Shown: positions 24,701 to 32,755, counted from the first letter of the stretch. The stretch is DNA of 57,671 bases from Prosthecobacter sp. (GCA_030827515.1 JAUREI010000004.1:1-57671); one strand, 5' to 3'. Notes: a model not told the origin generated them from the letters alone. A program made the numbers and translations.

Positions 24701-25520
24701 GATCCAGGGCAACACCACGATCGGCAACGCCAGCGGCGACACGCTGACGGTGAACGCGGCGACGGTGACCTACGCCAACGCGACCACTGTGGGCGGCACG
24801 ATCACCTACAGCGGCACGCAGAACTTTGCTGCTAGCGGCATGACCTTGAAGGGGTCGTCGACCGGCGTCACGACGTTCGCCAGCGCCAACGCCTCGGCGA
24901 CCAACTACACAATCACGTTCCCGGCCTCGACCGGCACCGTGCTTACCACCGCAGCCGCGGTGACCGTGGCGCAGGGCGGCACCGGGGCGACGACGCTGAC
25001 CGGCGTCCTCAAGGGCAACGGCACCAGCGCGTTCACCGCAGCCGTGGCCGAGACCGACTACGTCACGCCAAGCGGCGCTGGCTCGCTGTCGAACAAGACG
25101 CTGTCGGCGCCTACGCTCTCGGGCACCGTGACCGGCGGCGACGGGCTGCTCACGCGCGTGATGCTGCAAGACACGGGCTGGGACTTCCACGACCTCGGTG
25201 ACTCAGGCACGGCTACGCAGACTCTCGACTACACCAACGGGTCTCACCAGCGCATCCGTGCAACAGGCAACTTCACCATTGCAACCAGCCTCTGGCCGCC
25301 GAGCGGAAACTTAGGAGAACTGTTGCTTGAATTGGTTGCTGATGGAACCGGCAGGACCATAGTTTGGCCGACGATTAACTGGGTCAAATCTGATGGTTCT
25401 ACAACCACGACTTTTAGCAGCAACGGCGTAACCCTCCAGACCGCAAATAACGCGATTGATTGGGTCTTCTTGTGGACCCGAGACGCCGGCACGACGATTT
25501 ACGGCAAGGTGGTGCGCTAA
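21759..25520 (+). CDS. Large repetitive tail fibre protein
   Basis: This 1253-residue protein is built from many TQTLTNKT(L/I)-type repeats, VANGGTGxTTxxGARVNLLP units and GTVTSVxxxG units, all typical of phage tail fibres. The first 80 residues differ and probably attach to the tail, with NYYTHGTYPTPNSPGSS near the start. The last 110 residues lack repeats and may hold the tip or trimerisation domain. Translation is coupled to the upstream and downstream genes by TAATG overlaps. Host-surface recognition is inferred. Confidence 0.88.
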   Translation: MANNYYTHGTYPTPNSPGSSALLRAELDLVSAGFDKLPVLSAGNANKIVAVNSTGNALTVLSAAPSFDVIDTTFKIQDNADATKQARFETSSITTGTVRVYSFPDADLTLVGTATTQTLTNKTLGSGTVISGGTIDNVPIGNTTPAAGNFTTLAATTSITVAGVAVTTASNTQTLTNKTVSNGTISNPTVTGGTMDGTVIGSVSPTSGTFTAIASTTGTIGGANIVTVSATQTLTNKTLTSPVVSGGTVDNAVIGGTTAAAGTFTTLVASTSLTVAGAAATTSSNTQTLTNKTISGASNTLSNIGNSSLTNSSLTIGSTSVSLGGTVTTISGLSLTQPTIAQILNGGTLTLPIATDTLVGRATTDTLTNKTISGSSNTFSNIPDTAITGLGTMSTQAASNVAITGGSITGITDLAVADGGTGASTAANARINLLPSYTGNGLKVLRLNSGGTDVEWATDGGGTVTSVAVSGGTTGLTTSGGPITGSGTITLAGTLAVANGGTGGTTAAGARVNLLPSFTGNSLKALRVNTGETDVEYFTPITSVGISSTDLSVSGSPLTANGSITIDLNTVAVNKGGTGSTTASGARVNLLPSYTGNGAKVLALNSGATDVEWVTAGAGTVTSVGISSTDLSVSGSPITTSGSITVNLNTVTVAKGGTGATTESGARVNLLPTYTGNNGKVLALNAGGTDVEWIAISGTGTVTSITAGTGLTGGTITASGTIAIDTAVVTTLTGTQTLTNKTLTSPIISSISNTGTLTLPTSTDTLVGQATTDTLTNKTISGASNTLSNIGNSSLTNSSVTIGTTSVSLGATASSLAGLNSVALRNAGTGAFDLTVSHNGTLTAGRALTFNVNDAARTINLGGNVTTAGAFTTSGAFGLTLTATALTNVTLPTTGTLATLAGTETFTNKTLTSPTVSGGTINNAVIGGTTPAAGTFTALTANGNVILGDNTLDTLQIYANAVTWSGTPTHSSNHTFSGDVAIQGNTTIGNASGDTLTVNAATVTYANATTVGGTITYSGTQNFAASGMTLKGSSTGVTTFASANASATNYTITFPASTGTVLTTAAAVTVAQGGTGATTLTGVLKGNGTSAFTAAVAETDYVTPSGAGSLSNKTLSAPTLSGTVTGGDGLLTRVMLQDTGWDFHDLGDSGTATQTLDYTNGSHQRIRATGNFTIATSLWPPSGNLGELLLELVADGTGRTIVWPTINWVKSDGSTTTTFSSNGVTLQTANNAIDWVFLWTRDAGTTIYGKVVR
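22084..25110 (+). repeat. Coding repeats in the tail fibre gene
   Basis: Variants of ACGCAGACGCTGACCAACAA recur near 22104, 22275, 22449, 22616, 22853, 23960, 24074 and 24469, and a remnant lies near 25086. Between 23020 and 23850 a second unit, encoding GARVNLLPSYTGN plus GTVTSV, recurs about every 230 bases. These are protein-level repeats that could recombine to change fibre length. Confidence 0.8.
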
Positions 25521-27511
25521 TGTCGATGCTGAGCCGTTTTGCGACGCTGGCTGCGCCGGCTGCGGAGGGCATCCAATACGTTGGCGGCACATCTGCGCAA
25601 ATCACCGGTAGCACTTCAACAACCACTAATATATCGCTGACGGCGTTAACTGGGGGTGTAGGGTCTGCGCCAGTAGCGGGCGACTACGTTATTGTGTATT
25701 ACGGCGCATCAAGCACCGCAAATCGTGCTTTGACAGTCACTACTTCCGGCTACACGCAAGTCTCCGACATATATGTAAGTAGTACTTTTGATGCGAATTT
25801 AACTGTCGCCTATAAATTGATGACTGCGACACCAGACACGCAAGTAACTGTGTCGGCTACCGGGGCTACCAGCGACGCGGGGGCGGTGGCTGTTCAGGTT
25901 TGGCGGGGCGTTGATAATTTAGTGGTATTTGATGTAAACCCAACCTCCAACAACCAAAATAATACTGCCAACATCAATTTACCCCCCATTACTCCGGTTA
26001 CTGCTGGAACTGTAGTTGTTTCAGGCGGCGCTTCGGCTCACAATCTAGGTGTACAAACTTTTACCGGTTCTGATTTATCTAATTTTGTAACTTTTAGCGG
26101 GCCAAATTCTACAAATGACGTAACTATTGGCTTGGGGTCGTTTAATTGGGTAAGCGGGGCTTATGACCCGGCTAATCTTACTTTTTCAGGCACGGACAGT
26201 ACTAGTTTTTCGAGCGCCTCGGTCACATTGGCTTTGCTAAAACAGCAAACCGGCCCCGGTCCTTTTATTATCGCTCAAGCTAGCTCGCAGCGCGGAACCA
26301 ACGGAACGACGCTCGTCATCAACAAACCAACCGGAACTCGCGAAGGCGACCTGATGGTCGCGTTTATGAATATACCCAGCAATTCTACGTGGACTGGCGA
26401 CACAAGCTGGACTGAGGTACTGGATCAAGGCACCAATCCGTCTACGCGAATTGCTTATAAAGTGGCGGGCGCTAGCGAAGGAGCGTCTTACACGTTTACT
26501 TCGACCGCCAGTAGTACTTCATCGGGCACAATCGCAACATACCGAAACGCGGCGTATGACGCTGTGGGGGCGATTACTTCTGGCGCTAACCCGTTAGTGC
26601 TGTCTGCGGTCACCGCGACCGCGCCTTACGCTCGGATTTTATCGACTGCGGCACGTTCTGCGACGTCGATTACGATTACCGGGCCTGCGACGATGCAAAC
26701 CATCGCTATCGATAGTGACGCGGTGAGTCCGTCGCGGCTAGTCGAGCAGGACACCAACTTGTCTTCCGCAGGAAGCTCTGGAACGCGCAGTTTTACCGTG
26801 GGTTCGACCACGAGCGTCAGCGGCGCGCTAGTTGCCATCAAACCAGCGGCCAGCTACACAAAATATGCAAGTTACATCACCGCAAATAGCACTACTGCGG
26901 GTGGAGGCGCAGCTTATTCAACAACTATTGTAAACAACACACCATCTAGTGTGCCCGGTAATCTTTTAGTTTGGGTTGTTTCGTATTCTATTGATACAAA
27001 TACCACCATTACAATCTCAACACCTAGCGGGTGGACACTTCTTTCGGGTGCAAGCAATTCCGGCGTCGGGGACCAACCCGGTATGTATGTTTTCTACCGT
27101 ACCGTAGACGGTACTGAAGCGGCGTCATATACCGCGACCGCTAGTACGGCATGCGCTCTGACTTCTTCGATGGTTGTTCTGGCTGGCGCGGGTACTTTGA
27201 CAGCAGGCACGACAAATACTGGGCTGAACACCACTTCAATTACCGCCAACGCGGTCACCGCCGGAACAAACGACATACTGTTGTACTTTGGCGCGCAAGC
27301 GAACGCTGATATTGGAATACCAACTTTTACGCCGCCCAGCGGAATGACAGAAGCGATTGATGTTTCTGCGAATAATAATGCTCAGGTTGTAGCTCTTGAA
27401 GTAGCTTACCAAGAAGGGCTTTCGGCGGGTTCCACAGGCAACAAGACGGCTACTTCAAGCACCACCAATACTAGGTTCCGTGCCTTGCTCGTCACGGTTG
27501 CCGGGAAGTAA
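25520..27511 (+). CDS. AT-rich receptor-binding or fibre-type protein (663 aa)
   Basis: The protein has about three similar beta-rich domains, each with a segment such as KPTGTREGDLMVAF or VPGNLLVWVV followed by a Trp-rich WTLL or WTEVL strand. Thr and Ser are very frequent. The gene is visibly richer in A/T and in AT-ending codons than its neighbours, so it was probably acquired recently or evolves fast. It starts in a TAATG overlap with the fibre gene. Adhesin or receptor-binding tip is the likely role. Confidence 0.75.
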   Translation: MSMLSRFATLAAPAAEGIQYVGGTSAQITGSTSTTTNISLTALTGGVGSAPVAGDYVIVYYGASSTANRALTVTTSGYTQVSDIYVSSTFDANLTVAYKLMTATPDTQVTVSATGATSDAGAVAVQVWRGVDNLVVFDVNPTSNNQNNTANINLPPITPVTAGTVVVSGGASAHNLGVQTFTGSDLSNFVTFSGPNSTNDVTIGLGSFNWVSGAYDPANLTFSGTDSTSFSSASVTLALLKQQTGPGPFIIAQASSQRGTNGTTLVINKPTGTREGDLMVAFMNIPSNSTWTGDTSWTEVLDQGTNPSTRIAYKVAGASEGASYTFTSTASSTSSGTIATYRNAAYDAVGAITSGANPLVLSAVTATAPYARILSTAARSATSITITGPATMQTIAIDSDAVSPSRLVEQDTNLSSAGSSGTRSFTVGSTTSVSGALVAIKPAASYTKYASYITANSTTAGGGAAYSTTIVNNTPSSVPGNLLVWVVSYSIDTNTTITISTPSGWTLLSGASNSGVGDQPGMYVFYRTVDGTEAASYTATASTACALTSSMVVLAGAGTLTAGTTNTGLNTTSITANAVTAGTNDILLYFGAQANADIGIPTFTPPSGMTEAIDVSANNNAQVVALEVAYQEGLSAGSTGNKTATSSTTNTRFRALLVTVAGK

Positions 27512-27520
27512 GGAAGAGAC

Positions 27521-28075
27521 ATGTACGCACGCATCGAAAACCAAGCGGTCGTCCAGTACCCGTACACGATCGCGCAGTTCCGCGCCTCGCAGCCGAACAC
27601 CAGCTTTCCGCCGGACATCCCCGACGCCGAGCTGGCCATCTACGGCGTGGTGCGGGTGGTGATCACCGGGCAGCCCGAGCATGACCGGCTGACGCAGACG
27701 GTGCAGGAGACGACGCCGGTCTACAGCGCGCAGCGCAGCCGCTGGGAGCAGGCCTGGCAGGTGGTGGCCGCCAGCGCCGAGGAGATCGCCGCTCGCAAGC
27801 AGGCGCTGCAAGCCGACATCGTCGAGCAAACCCAGGGCCGCTTGGACGCCTTCGCGCGCACCCGGCAGTACGACGGCATCCTGAGCGCCTGCACCTACGC
27901 CACCAGCCCGACGGCGAAGTTCGCGGCCGAGGGGCAGTACTGCGTGGCGCAGCGCGACGCGACCTGGGCAAAGCTGTACGAGATGCTGGCCGAGGTTGAG
28001 GCCGGCACGCGCCCGATCCCCAGCGGCTACCAGGACATCGAGCCGGAGCTGCCGGCGCTGACATGGCCGGTCTGA
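27521..28075 (+). CDS. Putative tail fibre assembly/attachment protein (184 aa)
   Basis: The N-terminus MYARIENQAVVQYPYTIAQF and the C-terminal YDGILSACTYATSPTAKF are typical of proteins found just after phage fibre genes. The middle helix is rich in Ala, Arg and Gln. AAGGAAG precedes ATG 27521. It may be a chaperone or a fibre component. Normal GC-biased codon use returns here after the AT-rich gene. Confidence 0.65.
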   Translation: MYARIENQAVVQYPYTIAQFRASQPNTSFPPDIPDAELAIYGVVRVVITGQPEHDRLTQTVQETTPVYSAQRSRWEQAWQVVAASAEEIAARKQALQADIVEQTQGRLDAFARTRQYDGILSACTYATSPTAKFAAEGQYCVAQRDATWAKLYEMLAEVEAGTRPIPSGYQDIEPELPALTWPV

Positions 28076-28332
28076 AGCACTACCTGCTGCAGGTCCTGAT
28101 CGCGTTCGACCAACTGCTCTGCACCCTGATCGGCGGCTGGGCCGACGAATCGCTGTCGTCCTACGCCTGGCGGCTTGAGCGCGCGGGCAAGCTGTGGGGC
28201 AGGGTCTGGCGGCCGGTTGCGGACTGGTTCTTCTGGCAGTTCTTCAACGACTTCAATCACTGCGAGAAGGCTTACCTGGCCGAACGTGATCGGGCGCACC
28301 TGCCGCCTGAGCTGAGAATCACGAAGATGTAG
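28063..28332 (+). CDS. Hypothetical protein of the lysis region (89 aa)
   Basis: The frame starts at ATG 28063 inside the end of the previous gene. The N-terminus GLKHYLLQVLIAFDQLLCTLIGG is amphipathic to hydrophobic. A Trp-rich centre, WRPVADWFFWQFF, follows, then a charged tail. Membrane association is likely. Relatives occur near phage lysis genes, but no function is established. Confidence 0.6.
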   Translation: MAGLKHYLLQVLIAFDQLLCTLIGGWADESLSSYAWRLERAGKLWGRVWRPVADWFFWQFFNDFNHCEKAYLAERDRAHLPPELRITKM

Positions 28333-28343
28333 GACCGACAGAC

Positions 28344-28616
28344 ATGACCGCACCCAGCAACGAAGACTTCAACCGGCTTGAATCAAAAGTCGACAAGCTG
28401 ACCGACGCGGTCATGCGCCTGGTGCTTCTCGAAGAGCGGCAGACCAACCAGGCCGAGCGCATCGGCGTGATTGAGCAGTCGATCGCCGACACCGACAAGT
28501 ACGTGAGCCGCGTGGACGCCAAGCTGGAGCGCTGGGTCAACCGCGGGATTGGCGCCTGGGCGGTGGCCACCGTGGTGTTCACGATGGTCCAGTTCGGGAT
28601 GAAGATCTTCAAGTGA
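28344..28616 (+). CDS. Coiled-coil protein with C-terminal membrane segment (90 aa)
   Basis: Residues 8-60 form probable coiled coil, starting NRLESKVDKLTDAVMRL. Residues 68-86, RGIGAWAVATVVFTMVQFG, form one transmembrane helix. The topology resembles XhlA-type and other holin-accessory proteins. It overlaps the holin candidate by four bases as GTGA. A lysis-accessory role is inferred. Confidence 0.65.
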   Translation: MTAPSNEDFNRLESKVDKLTDAVMRLVLLEERQTNQAERIGVIEQSIADTDKYVSRVDAKLERWVNRGIGAWAVATVVFTMVQFGMKIFK

Positions 28617-28816
28617 AGCTGTACGAGAACTGGCGCGAGATCCTTCGCAAGGCTTGGTCGATCCGGTTGATGCTGCTGGCCGGCGTGCTGTCCGGCGTCG
28701 AGGTCGCGGTTCCCTTGTTCGCTCACACCATGCCGCACGGCGTGTTTGCGGCGCTGTCGATCCTGTCCGTATCTGCCGCCTTCATCGCGCGGCTCATCGC
28801 ACAGAAGGACGTATGA
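28613..28816 (+). CDS. Putative holin (67 aa)
   Basis: This small protein has two likely membrane helices, SIRLMLLAGVLSGVEVAVPL and FAALSILSVSAAFIARLIAQ. It starts at GTG 28613 and ends in an ATGA overlap with the endolysin. Size, topology and position fit a holin or pinholin that depolarises the membrane and lets the SAR endolysin act. Confidence 0.75.
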   Translation: MKLYENWREILRKAWSIRLMLLAGVLSGVEVAVPLFAHTMPHGVFAALSILSVSAAFIARLIAQKDV

Positions 28817-29283
28817 AAAACCCACGGATGACCGTGGCCGCGCTGTCGATCTCAGCTGCGGCCCTGGTAGGTATTGCTGTCCATGAGGGCTACGTTGGCG
28901 AGGCGTACCCGGACCCGGCGCACGGCTGGAAGGTGCCCACGATCGGGTTCGGTGAGACCGCAGGCGTGAAGCCTGGGGACAAGACCACGCCTACCCGCGC
29001 GCTGGTCAAGCTGTTGCAGTCCGCAGAGAAGCACGTCGAGGGCGTCAAGAAGTGTCTAGGCGACGCCGAGCTGTACCAGCACGAGCTCGATGCCTACGCG
29101 AGCCTGGCCTACAACATCGGGGTCGGCGGGTTCTGCCGCTCAAGCATCCCGGCCAAGGTCCGCGCCAAGCAGTACGAGGAGGCCTGCAAGACGATCCTGC
29201 TCTACAACCGGGCCGGCGGACAGGTGCTGCCGGGCCTGGTCAAGCGGCGCCAGGAAGAGTACCGAAAGTGCATGGGGGAGTGA
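28813..29283 (+). CDS. SAR endolysin, GH24 lysozyme
   Basis: The 156-residue protein has an N-terminal weakly hydrophobic helix rich in Ala, Ser and Gly (TVAALSISAAALVGIAV), as in signal-anchor-release lysozymes. The catalytic set HEG...YPDPAHG...PTIGFG gives Glu25, Asp34 and Thr43, with three extra residues between the Asp and Thr compared with T4 lysozyme. Three later cysteines may help activation. It cleaves peptidoglycan once released from the membrane. ATG 28813 overlaps the holin stop. Confidence 0.92.
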   Translation: MKNPRMTVAALSISAAALVGIAVHEGYVGEAYPDPAHGWKVPTIGFGETAGVKPGDKTTPTRALVKLLQSAEKHVEGVKKCLGDAELYQHELDAYASLAYNIGVGGFCRSSIPAKVRAKQYEEACKTILLYNRAGGQVLPGLVKRRQEEYRKCMGE

Positions 29284-29772
29284 ATGTTCTACCTGCTTGA
29301 CCCCAGAGTCTGGATCTTCGCTGCGCTGCTGGCCGGCTTGGCCGCCAGCCACACGATCGCCTACCAGAAAGGCAAGGCCGTGGTGCGCGCGGAGTGGAAC
29401 AAGGACATCGCCGAGCGCGCCGCGCAGGCGCTGGAGGCCGAGCGGCAGAACAGGGCCAAGGAACAGCAGCTGGTTGCTGCTCGCCAACGCGCGGAGACGA
29501 AGTATGTCGAACAGAAACGCAGGGCGGCTGACACTGCCCGTGGTGCTAAGTCTGAGCTTGAGCGCCTGCGCAACGAGCTCGCCGCCCGTCGTGGTCAAGC
29601 CGGTGCAGGTTCCGCCGCCGCCGGCGGAAATCATGGCCGAGCCGGACTTGAAGCAGAGCTACTCGGACGTTGTGCAGAAACTCTTGTTGGAGTGGCGGCA
29701 GATGCTGACCGACTCGGAGCGCAAGTAGTCGGCCTGCAGGGCTACGTCAAGCAAGTATGCCTCGCAAAGTAA
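29284..29772 (+). CDS. Inner-membrane spanin (Rz-like)
   Basis: The 162-residue protein has an N-terminal transmembrane helix, RVWIFAALLAGLAASHTIAY. A long charged coiled coil runs to about residue 105, rich in Ala, Arg, Glu and Gln. It starts immediately after the endolysin stop. The outer-membrane spanin is encoded inside it in another frame. It spans the periplasm and helps fuse the two membranes in the last lysis step. Confidence 0.87.
   Translation: MFYLLDPRVWIFAALLAGLAASHTIAYQKGKAVVRAEWNKDIAERAAQALEAERQNRAKEQQLVAARQRAETKYVEQKRRAADTARGAKSELERLRNELAARRGQAGAGSAAAGGNHGRAGLEAELLGRCAETLVGVAADADRLGAQVVGLQGYVKQVCLAK
29504..29728 (+). CDS. Outer-membrane lipoprotein spanin (Rz1-like), embedded
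   Basis: ATG 29504 opens a 74-residue protein wholly inside the inner spanin gene, in the +1 frame. A signal peptide ends with lipobox LSAC (Cys22), then Pro-rich VVVKPVQVPPPPAEI. Leu/Gln-containing helix follows. The nested layout is the lambda Rz/Rz1 type. The longer frame upstream is only a shadow of the endolysin and inner spanin. Confidence 0.88.
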   Translation: MSNRNAGRLTLPVVLSLSLSACATSSPPVVVKPVQVPPPPAEIMAEPDLKQSYSDVVQKLLLEWRQMLTDSERK

Positions 29773-30155
29773 AGAATGCTCCGAACGAGGAGCAGGCCAA
29801 GCTGTTCGACCAGTCCGTGCAGAGATGGCAGCGAGAGCTGAGCCTGGGCGACTGGCGGATCGAGCGCGGCGGCAAGCCCGCACGCAACGCGATGGCCAGC
29901 GTCGAGTTCGACAACGCAGCGCGCCTGGCGACTTACCGACTGGGCGATTTTGGAGCGGAGGAGATCACGCCTGAGTCGCTGGACAAGACGGCGCTGCACG
30001 AGCTGCTGCACGTTCTCCTGCACGACCTGGTTGTGACGTCGCAAGACCGCAGTGCTACTGACGAGCAGCTTGAAGCTGTAGAGCACAGGGTCATCAACGT
30101 GCTTGAGAAGCTGCTTTGGGAAAGGACCGCTGATGGTCAGGCGAACATCGGTTGA
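29757..30155 (+). CDS. Zinc metallopeptidase-like protein (132 aa)
   Basis: The motif TALHELLHVLLHD holds HExxH with His81, Glu82 and His85. A downstream AVEHRVINVLEK could supply the third ligand. Length fits a small SprT- or phage-type metallopeptidase-like protein. It overlaps the spanin end and the next gene start. The substrate is unknown; virion maturation and host-protein processing are both possible. Confidence 0.75.
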   Translation: MPRKVKNAPNEEQAKLFDQSVQRWQRELSLGDWRIERGGKPARNAMASVEFDNAARLATYRLGDFGAEEITPESLDKTALHELLHVLLHDLVVTSQDRSATDEQLEAVEHRVINVLEKLLWERTADGQANIG

Positions 30156-31119
30156 CGACGACGAGTTCATCAAGCTGTGGAATGAGACCAAATCGCCGCG
30201 CAAGCTGGCAGAGCTGCTGGAAATCGGCGAACGCACGGTGTACGCACGGCGCGAGAAGATTGAGAAGACCCGCGGGCTTGTTCTGATCGTTGAGACGCCC
30301 AACGCCAAAAAGCACCACGCTCCGTCAGCTAAGGCCATCATGTCGGCCAGGCGCGACGTGAACCGGCTGGAGATCCAGGACGGCGTGGTGCTGGTCGGGT
30401 CTGACGCTCACTACTCGCCTGGGCACATCTCGGTGGCGCACAAGGCGTTCTGCAACCTGCTTGTGGCGCTGGGTTCCAAGGTTAAGGCCGTGGTGCTCAA
30501 CGGAGATATTTTGGACGGCGGATCGATCAGCCGGCATCCACGGATTCGGTGGTCAAACCTGCCCAGCGTGAAGCAAGAGCTGGATGCAATCATTGATCGC
30601 ACTTCCGACATCGAGAAGGCCGTGGCGCCTGGCGCGCTGCTGTTCCGAACCTACGGCAACCACTGCGCCAGGTTCGAGTCCAGGCTGTCGGCCAACGTGC
30701 CGCAGTACGAGGGGGTTGAGGGGTTCACGCTGCGTGACCACCTGCCGCGGTGGGCAGACTCCGACCGGATCGACGTGAACGACGACATGGTGATCCTGCA
30801 CGACTGGCACTCCGGGGTCCACTCCGGGTGGAACGATGTGTTAAAGGGTGGCTGTCACACAGTGACGGGGCACACCCATGAGTTAGGCTGCAAAGCACAT
30901 AGAGGGTTCAAGGGCACGCATTACGGGATCAAGACCGGCATGTTGGCCGACGAGCACCAGAGCGAGTTTGACTACCGGCTGGGTAAGCCCGGCTTCAACT
31001 GGCAGTCCGGTTTTGCGGTGCTGACCTGGAGAGACGGCCAGCTGCTATTCCCGGAGTTCTGCGCGGTGCGCGACGACGGCCGAGCCTGGTTTCGCGGCGA
31101 ATGTTTTGGTGAGCCGTGA
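30133..31119 (+). CDS. HTH-metallophosphoesterase fusion
   Basis: The 328-residue protein begins with an HTH-like region, SPRKLAELLEIGERTVYARR (21-40). A calcineurin-like phosphoesterase follows: SDAHYSP (Asp91, His93), NGDILDGG (Asp125), YGNHCARF (Asn176, His177) and GHTHE (His247, His249). The usual GNHD/E position is Cys. The start ATG 30133 follows AAAGGA; a longer frame overlaps the metallopeptidase gene. It may hydrolyse phosphodiesters in nucleic acids or nucleotides, with the HTH guiding it to DNA. Confidence 0.87.
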   Translation: MVRRTSVDDDEFIKLWNETKSPRKLAELLEIGERTVYARREKIEKTRGLVLIVETPNAKKHHAPSAKAIMSARRDVNRLEIQDGVVLVGSDAHYSPGHISVAHKAFCNLLVALGSKVKAVVLNGDILDGGSISRHPRIRWSNLPSVKQELDAIIDRTSDIEKAVAPGALLFRTYGNHCARFESRLSANVPQYEGVEGFTLRDHLPRWADSDRIDVNDDMVILHDWHSGVHSGWNDVLKGGCHTVTGHTHELGCKAHRGFKGTHYGIKTGMLADEHQSEFDYRLGKPGFNWQSGFAVLTWRDGQLLFPEFCAVRDDGRAWFRGECFGEP

Positions 31120-31262
31120 GCGGCGCGCTGATCGCCCTGACCGGCCTGATCTACCTGTACGTGGCCCTGGAGCAGCTGTACCGGGGCGACAAGTGGCTGT
31201 GCATCGTGTACCTGGGGTATGCGTTCGCAAACGTGGGCTTGTACAAGCTCGCCGTGAAGTAA
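31116..31262 (+). CDS. Small two-helix membrane protein (48 aa)
   Basis: GTG 31116 overlaps the previous stop as GTGA and opens a 48-residue frame ending at TAA 31260-31262. Two hydrophobic segments, LIALTGLIYLYVALEQLY and LCIVYLGYAFANVGLY, flank a short RGDK loop. It is probably an inner-membrane protein. Function is unknown; superinfection exclusion or ejection support are possibilities. Confidence 0.65.
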   Translation: MSGALIALTGLIYLYVALEQLYRGDKWLCIVYLGYAFANVGLYKLAVK

Positions 31263-31284
31263 GCATCGGTTACTACGAACAGCC

Positions 31285-31313
31285 TTGAGTGGCTGACGCA
31301 GTTACCATAAAAT
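31285..31313 (+). promoter_or_regulatory. Sigma70-like promoter
   Basis: TTGAGT (31285-31290) and TAAAAT (31308-31313) are separated by 17 bases, matching four and five of six consensus positions. The predicted RNA starts near 31320 and meets a terminator at 31337-31367. It would drive a short RNA and, by readthrough, the internal virion protein genes. Confidence 0.55.
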
Positions 31314-31336
31314 TCCATCCACGGATCAGTCCGTCC

Positions 31337-31367
31337 AAAAGCCGCCGGCGAGAGCCCGCGGCTTTTT
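31337..31367 (+). terminator. Rho-independent terminator before the internal virion genes
   Basis: AAAAGCCGC (31337-31345) pairs with GCGGCTTTT (31358-31366), with extra GGC/GCC pairs inside, and the T-run continues to 31367. A smaller hairpin, ACGGA-TCAG-TCCGT, lies between it and the promoter. The next gene starts 18 bases later. Confidence 0.75.
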
Positions 31368-31384
31368 CTTTGTGAGGTGCCGTA

Positions 31385-32746
31385 ATGGCGACTGCATCGA
31401 CCTCGTTTACGTACCCAACTCTGCCAACGGTTTCTACGGCTGATACCGCGACCAAAGACGTCTCGAAGGTAACCGCGGCCACTCCGGCTGATGCCACGTA
31501 CAACGCTGGCACCGCTGGCACAGCCACGGGCGGCACGGCAACCGGACAAGGCTACACCGCCGCGTCGCTGGGTAATGCCGCGCAGACGAGTGCTGCCGAC
31601 GCTGGCTCGACGGGATACACCTCAACGGCTACCGGGTCGCAAGGTTACACCGGCGCTCAAGCTGACCTCAACAAGTGGACCGTCGACAACAACCAGACCG
31701 TTCAGGGACAACTGCAGGGCATCATCGCGGCCAACTCGCCGCTGATGCAGCAAGCCAAAACGTCGGCTCTGCAGGGCATGAACCGCCGCGGGCTGCTCAA
31801 CTCCAGCATGGCCATCGGCGCTGGTCAAGACGCCGTCATCCGCCAGGCGCTGCCCATCGCCACCAGCGATGCCGCCATGTACGGTCGGTCCGGCGAGTTC
31901 AACGCCAACGCGGCCAACCAGATGGGCCAGTTCAACACCGGCCAAACCAACGCCGCCCGGCAGTTCGAGGCGGCAGCAGCTAACCAGGCCAAGATTCAGA
32001 CTTCGGCCGCAGAGAACCAGGCCAAACAGTTCGGAGCTGCCGCCGGCAACACGGCGTCCCTGCAGAACGCACAGGCCGACACGCAGGTGGCCCTGGCCAA
32101 CAACGAGGCGACCAACCGCTTCAAGCTGGAGCAGGCCGCGGCCACGAACGCTGCGGAGCAGCTCAAGGCAAACGCACTCAACCAGGCTTCCCTGCAGAAC
32201 GCGCAGACCAGCACGCAGGCTTCGATCCAAAACGCACAGCTCAAGACGCAGGCCGAACTGGCCAACGCTCAGAACGCCGCAGAGATCAGCAAGTTCAACG
32301 TGCAGCAGGACATCGCAGTCAACGAGGCCAACGCAGCCCGCGAGCAGCAAGCGAATCTTGCCAACGCGGACTCGGTCAACAAAGTCGTCATGCAGCAGTA
32401 CGACGCTGCGTTCAAGACCGCGCTGGCCAACGCAGACAACGAAACGAAGAAAGAGCTGCAGAACATCGACGCGACAACGCGCACTACGCTGGCCAACACT
32501 GAGGCCCGCTACAAGCAGCTGATGCAGGGTTCGGCCAGTGCGTCTGAGGCCTACCAGCAGGCAATGAAGAACATTGCGGATCTTTACAACAACCCGGATC
32601 TGAGCAGCGACCCGGCTGACGGCACGAACGGAGTGAGCCCGAAGCAGGCAGCGATCAATGCGCAGACGGCGCAGCTTGAAGGCGCAATGACCATACTTGG
32701 TCAGCTCAACGATTTCTTTGATTACACCAAACCGCCGGCGGCTTAA
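31385..32746 (+). CDS. Internal virion (ejection) protein candidate, Ala/Asn/Gln-rich
   Basis: The 453-residue protein has a low-complexity Thr/Ala/Gly N-terminus. Residues 95-410 are long helical sequence with repeated NAQxxTQ, LANAxxE and NQASLQNAQ units. Such coiled-coil proteins are typical of podovirus ejection complexes. It opens the block of five genes before the giant protein. No enzymatic motif is visible. Confidence 0.68.
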   Translation: MATASTSFTYPTLPTVSTADTATKDVSKVTAATPADATYNAGTAGTATGGTATGQGYTAASLGNAAQTSAADAGSTGYTSTATGSQGYTGAQADLNKWTVDNNQTVQGQLQGIIAANSPLMQQAKTSALQGMNRRGLLNSSMAIGAGQDAVIRQALPIATSDAAMYGRSGEFNANAANQMGQFNTGQTNAARQFEAAAANQAKIQTSAAENQAKQFGAAAGNTASLQNAQADTQVALANNEATNRFKLEQAAATNAAEQLKANALNQASLQNAQTSTQASIQNAQLKTQAELANAQNAAEISKFNVQQDIAVNEANAAREQQANLANADSVNKVVMQQYDAAFKTALANADNETKKELQNIDATTRTTLANTEARYKQLMQGSASASEAYQQAMKNIADLYNNPDLSSDPADGTNGVSPKQAAINAQTAQLEGAMTILGQLNDFFDYTKPPAA

Positions 32747-32755
32747 CGCACTTTG

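Noticed and set aside
22084..25110. CRISPR-like repeat spacing
   Set aside because: The repeats are coding, variable in sequence and spacing, and translate to known fibre-type peptide repeats.
25520..27511. Diversity-generating retroelement target
   Set aside because: Some podoviruses diversify a tail protein this way, but no reverse transcriptase or template repeat was recognised in the window.
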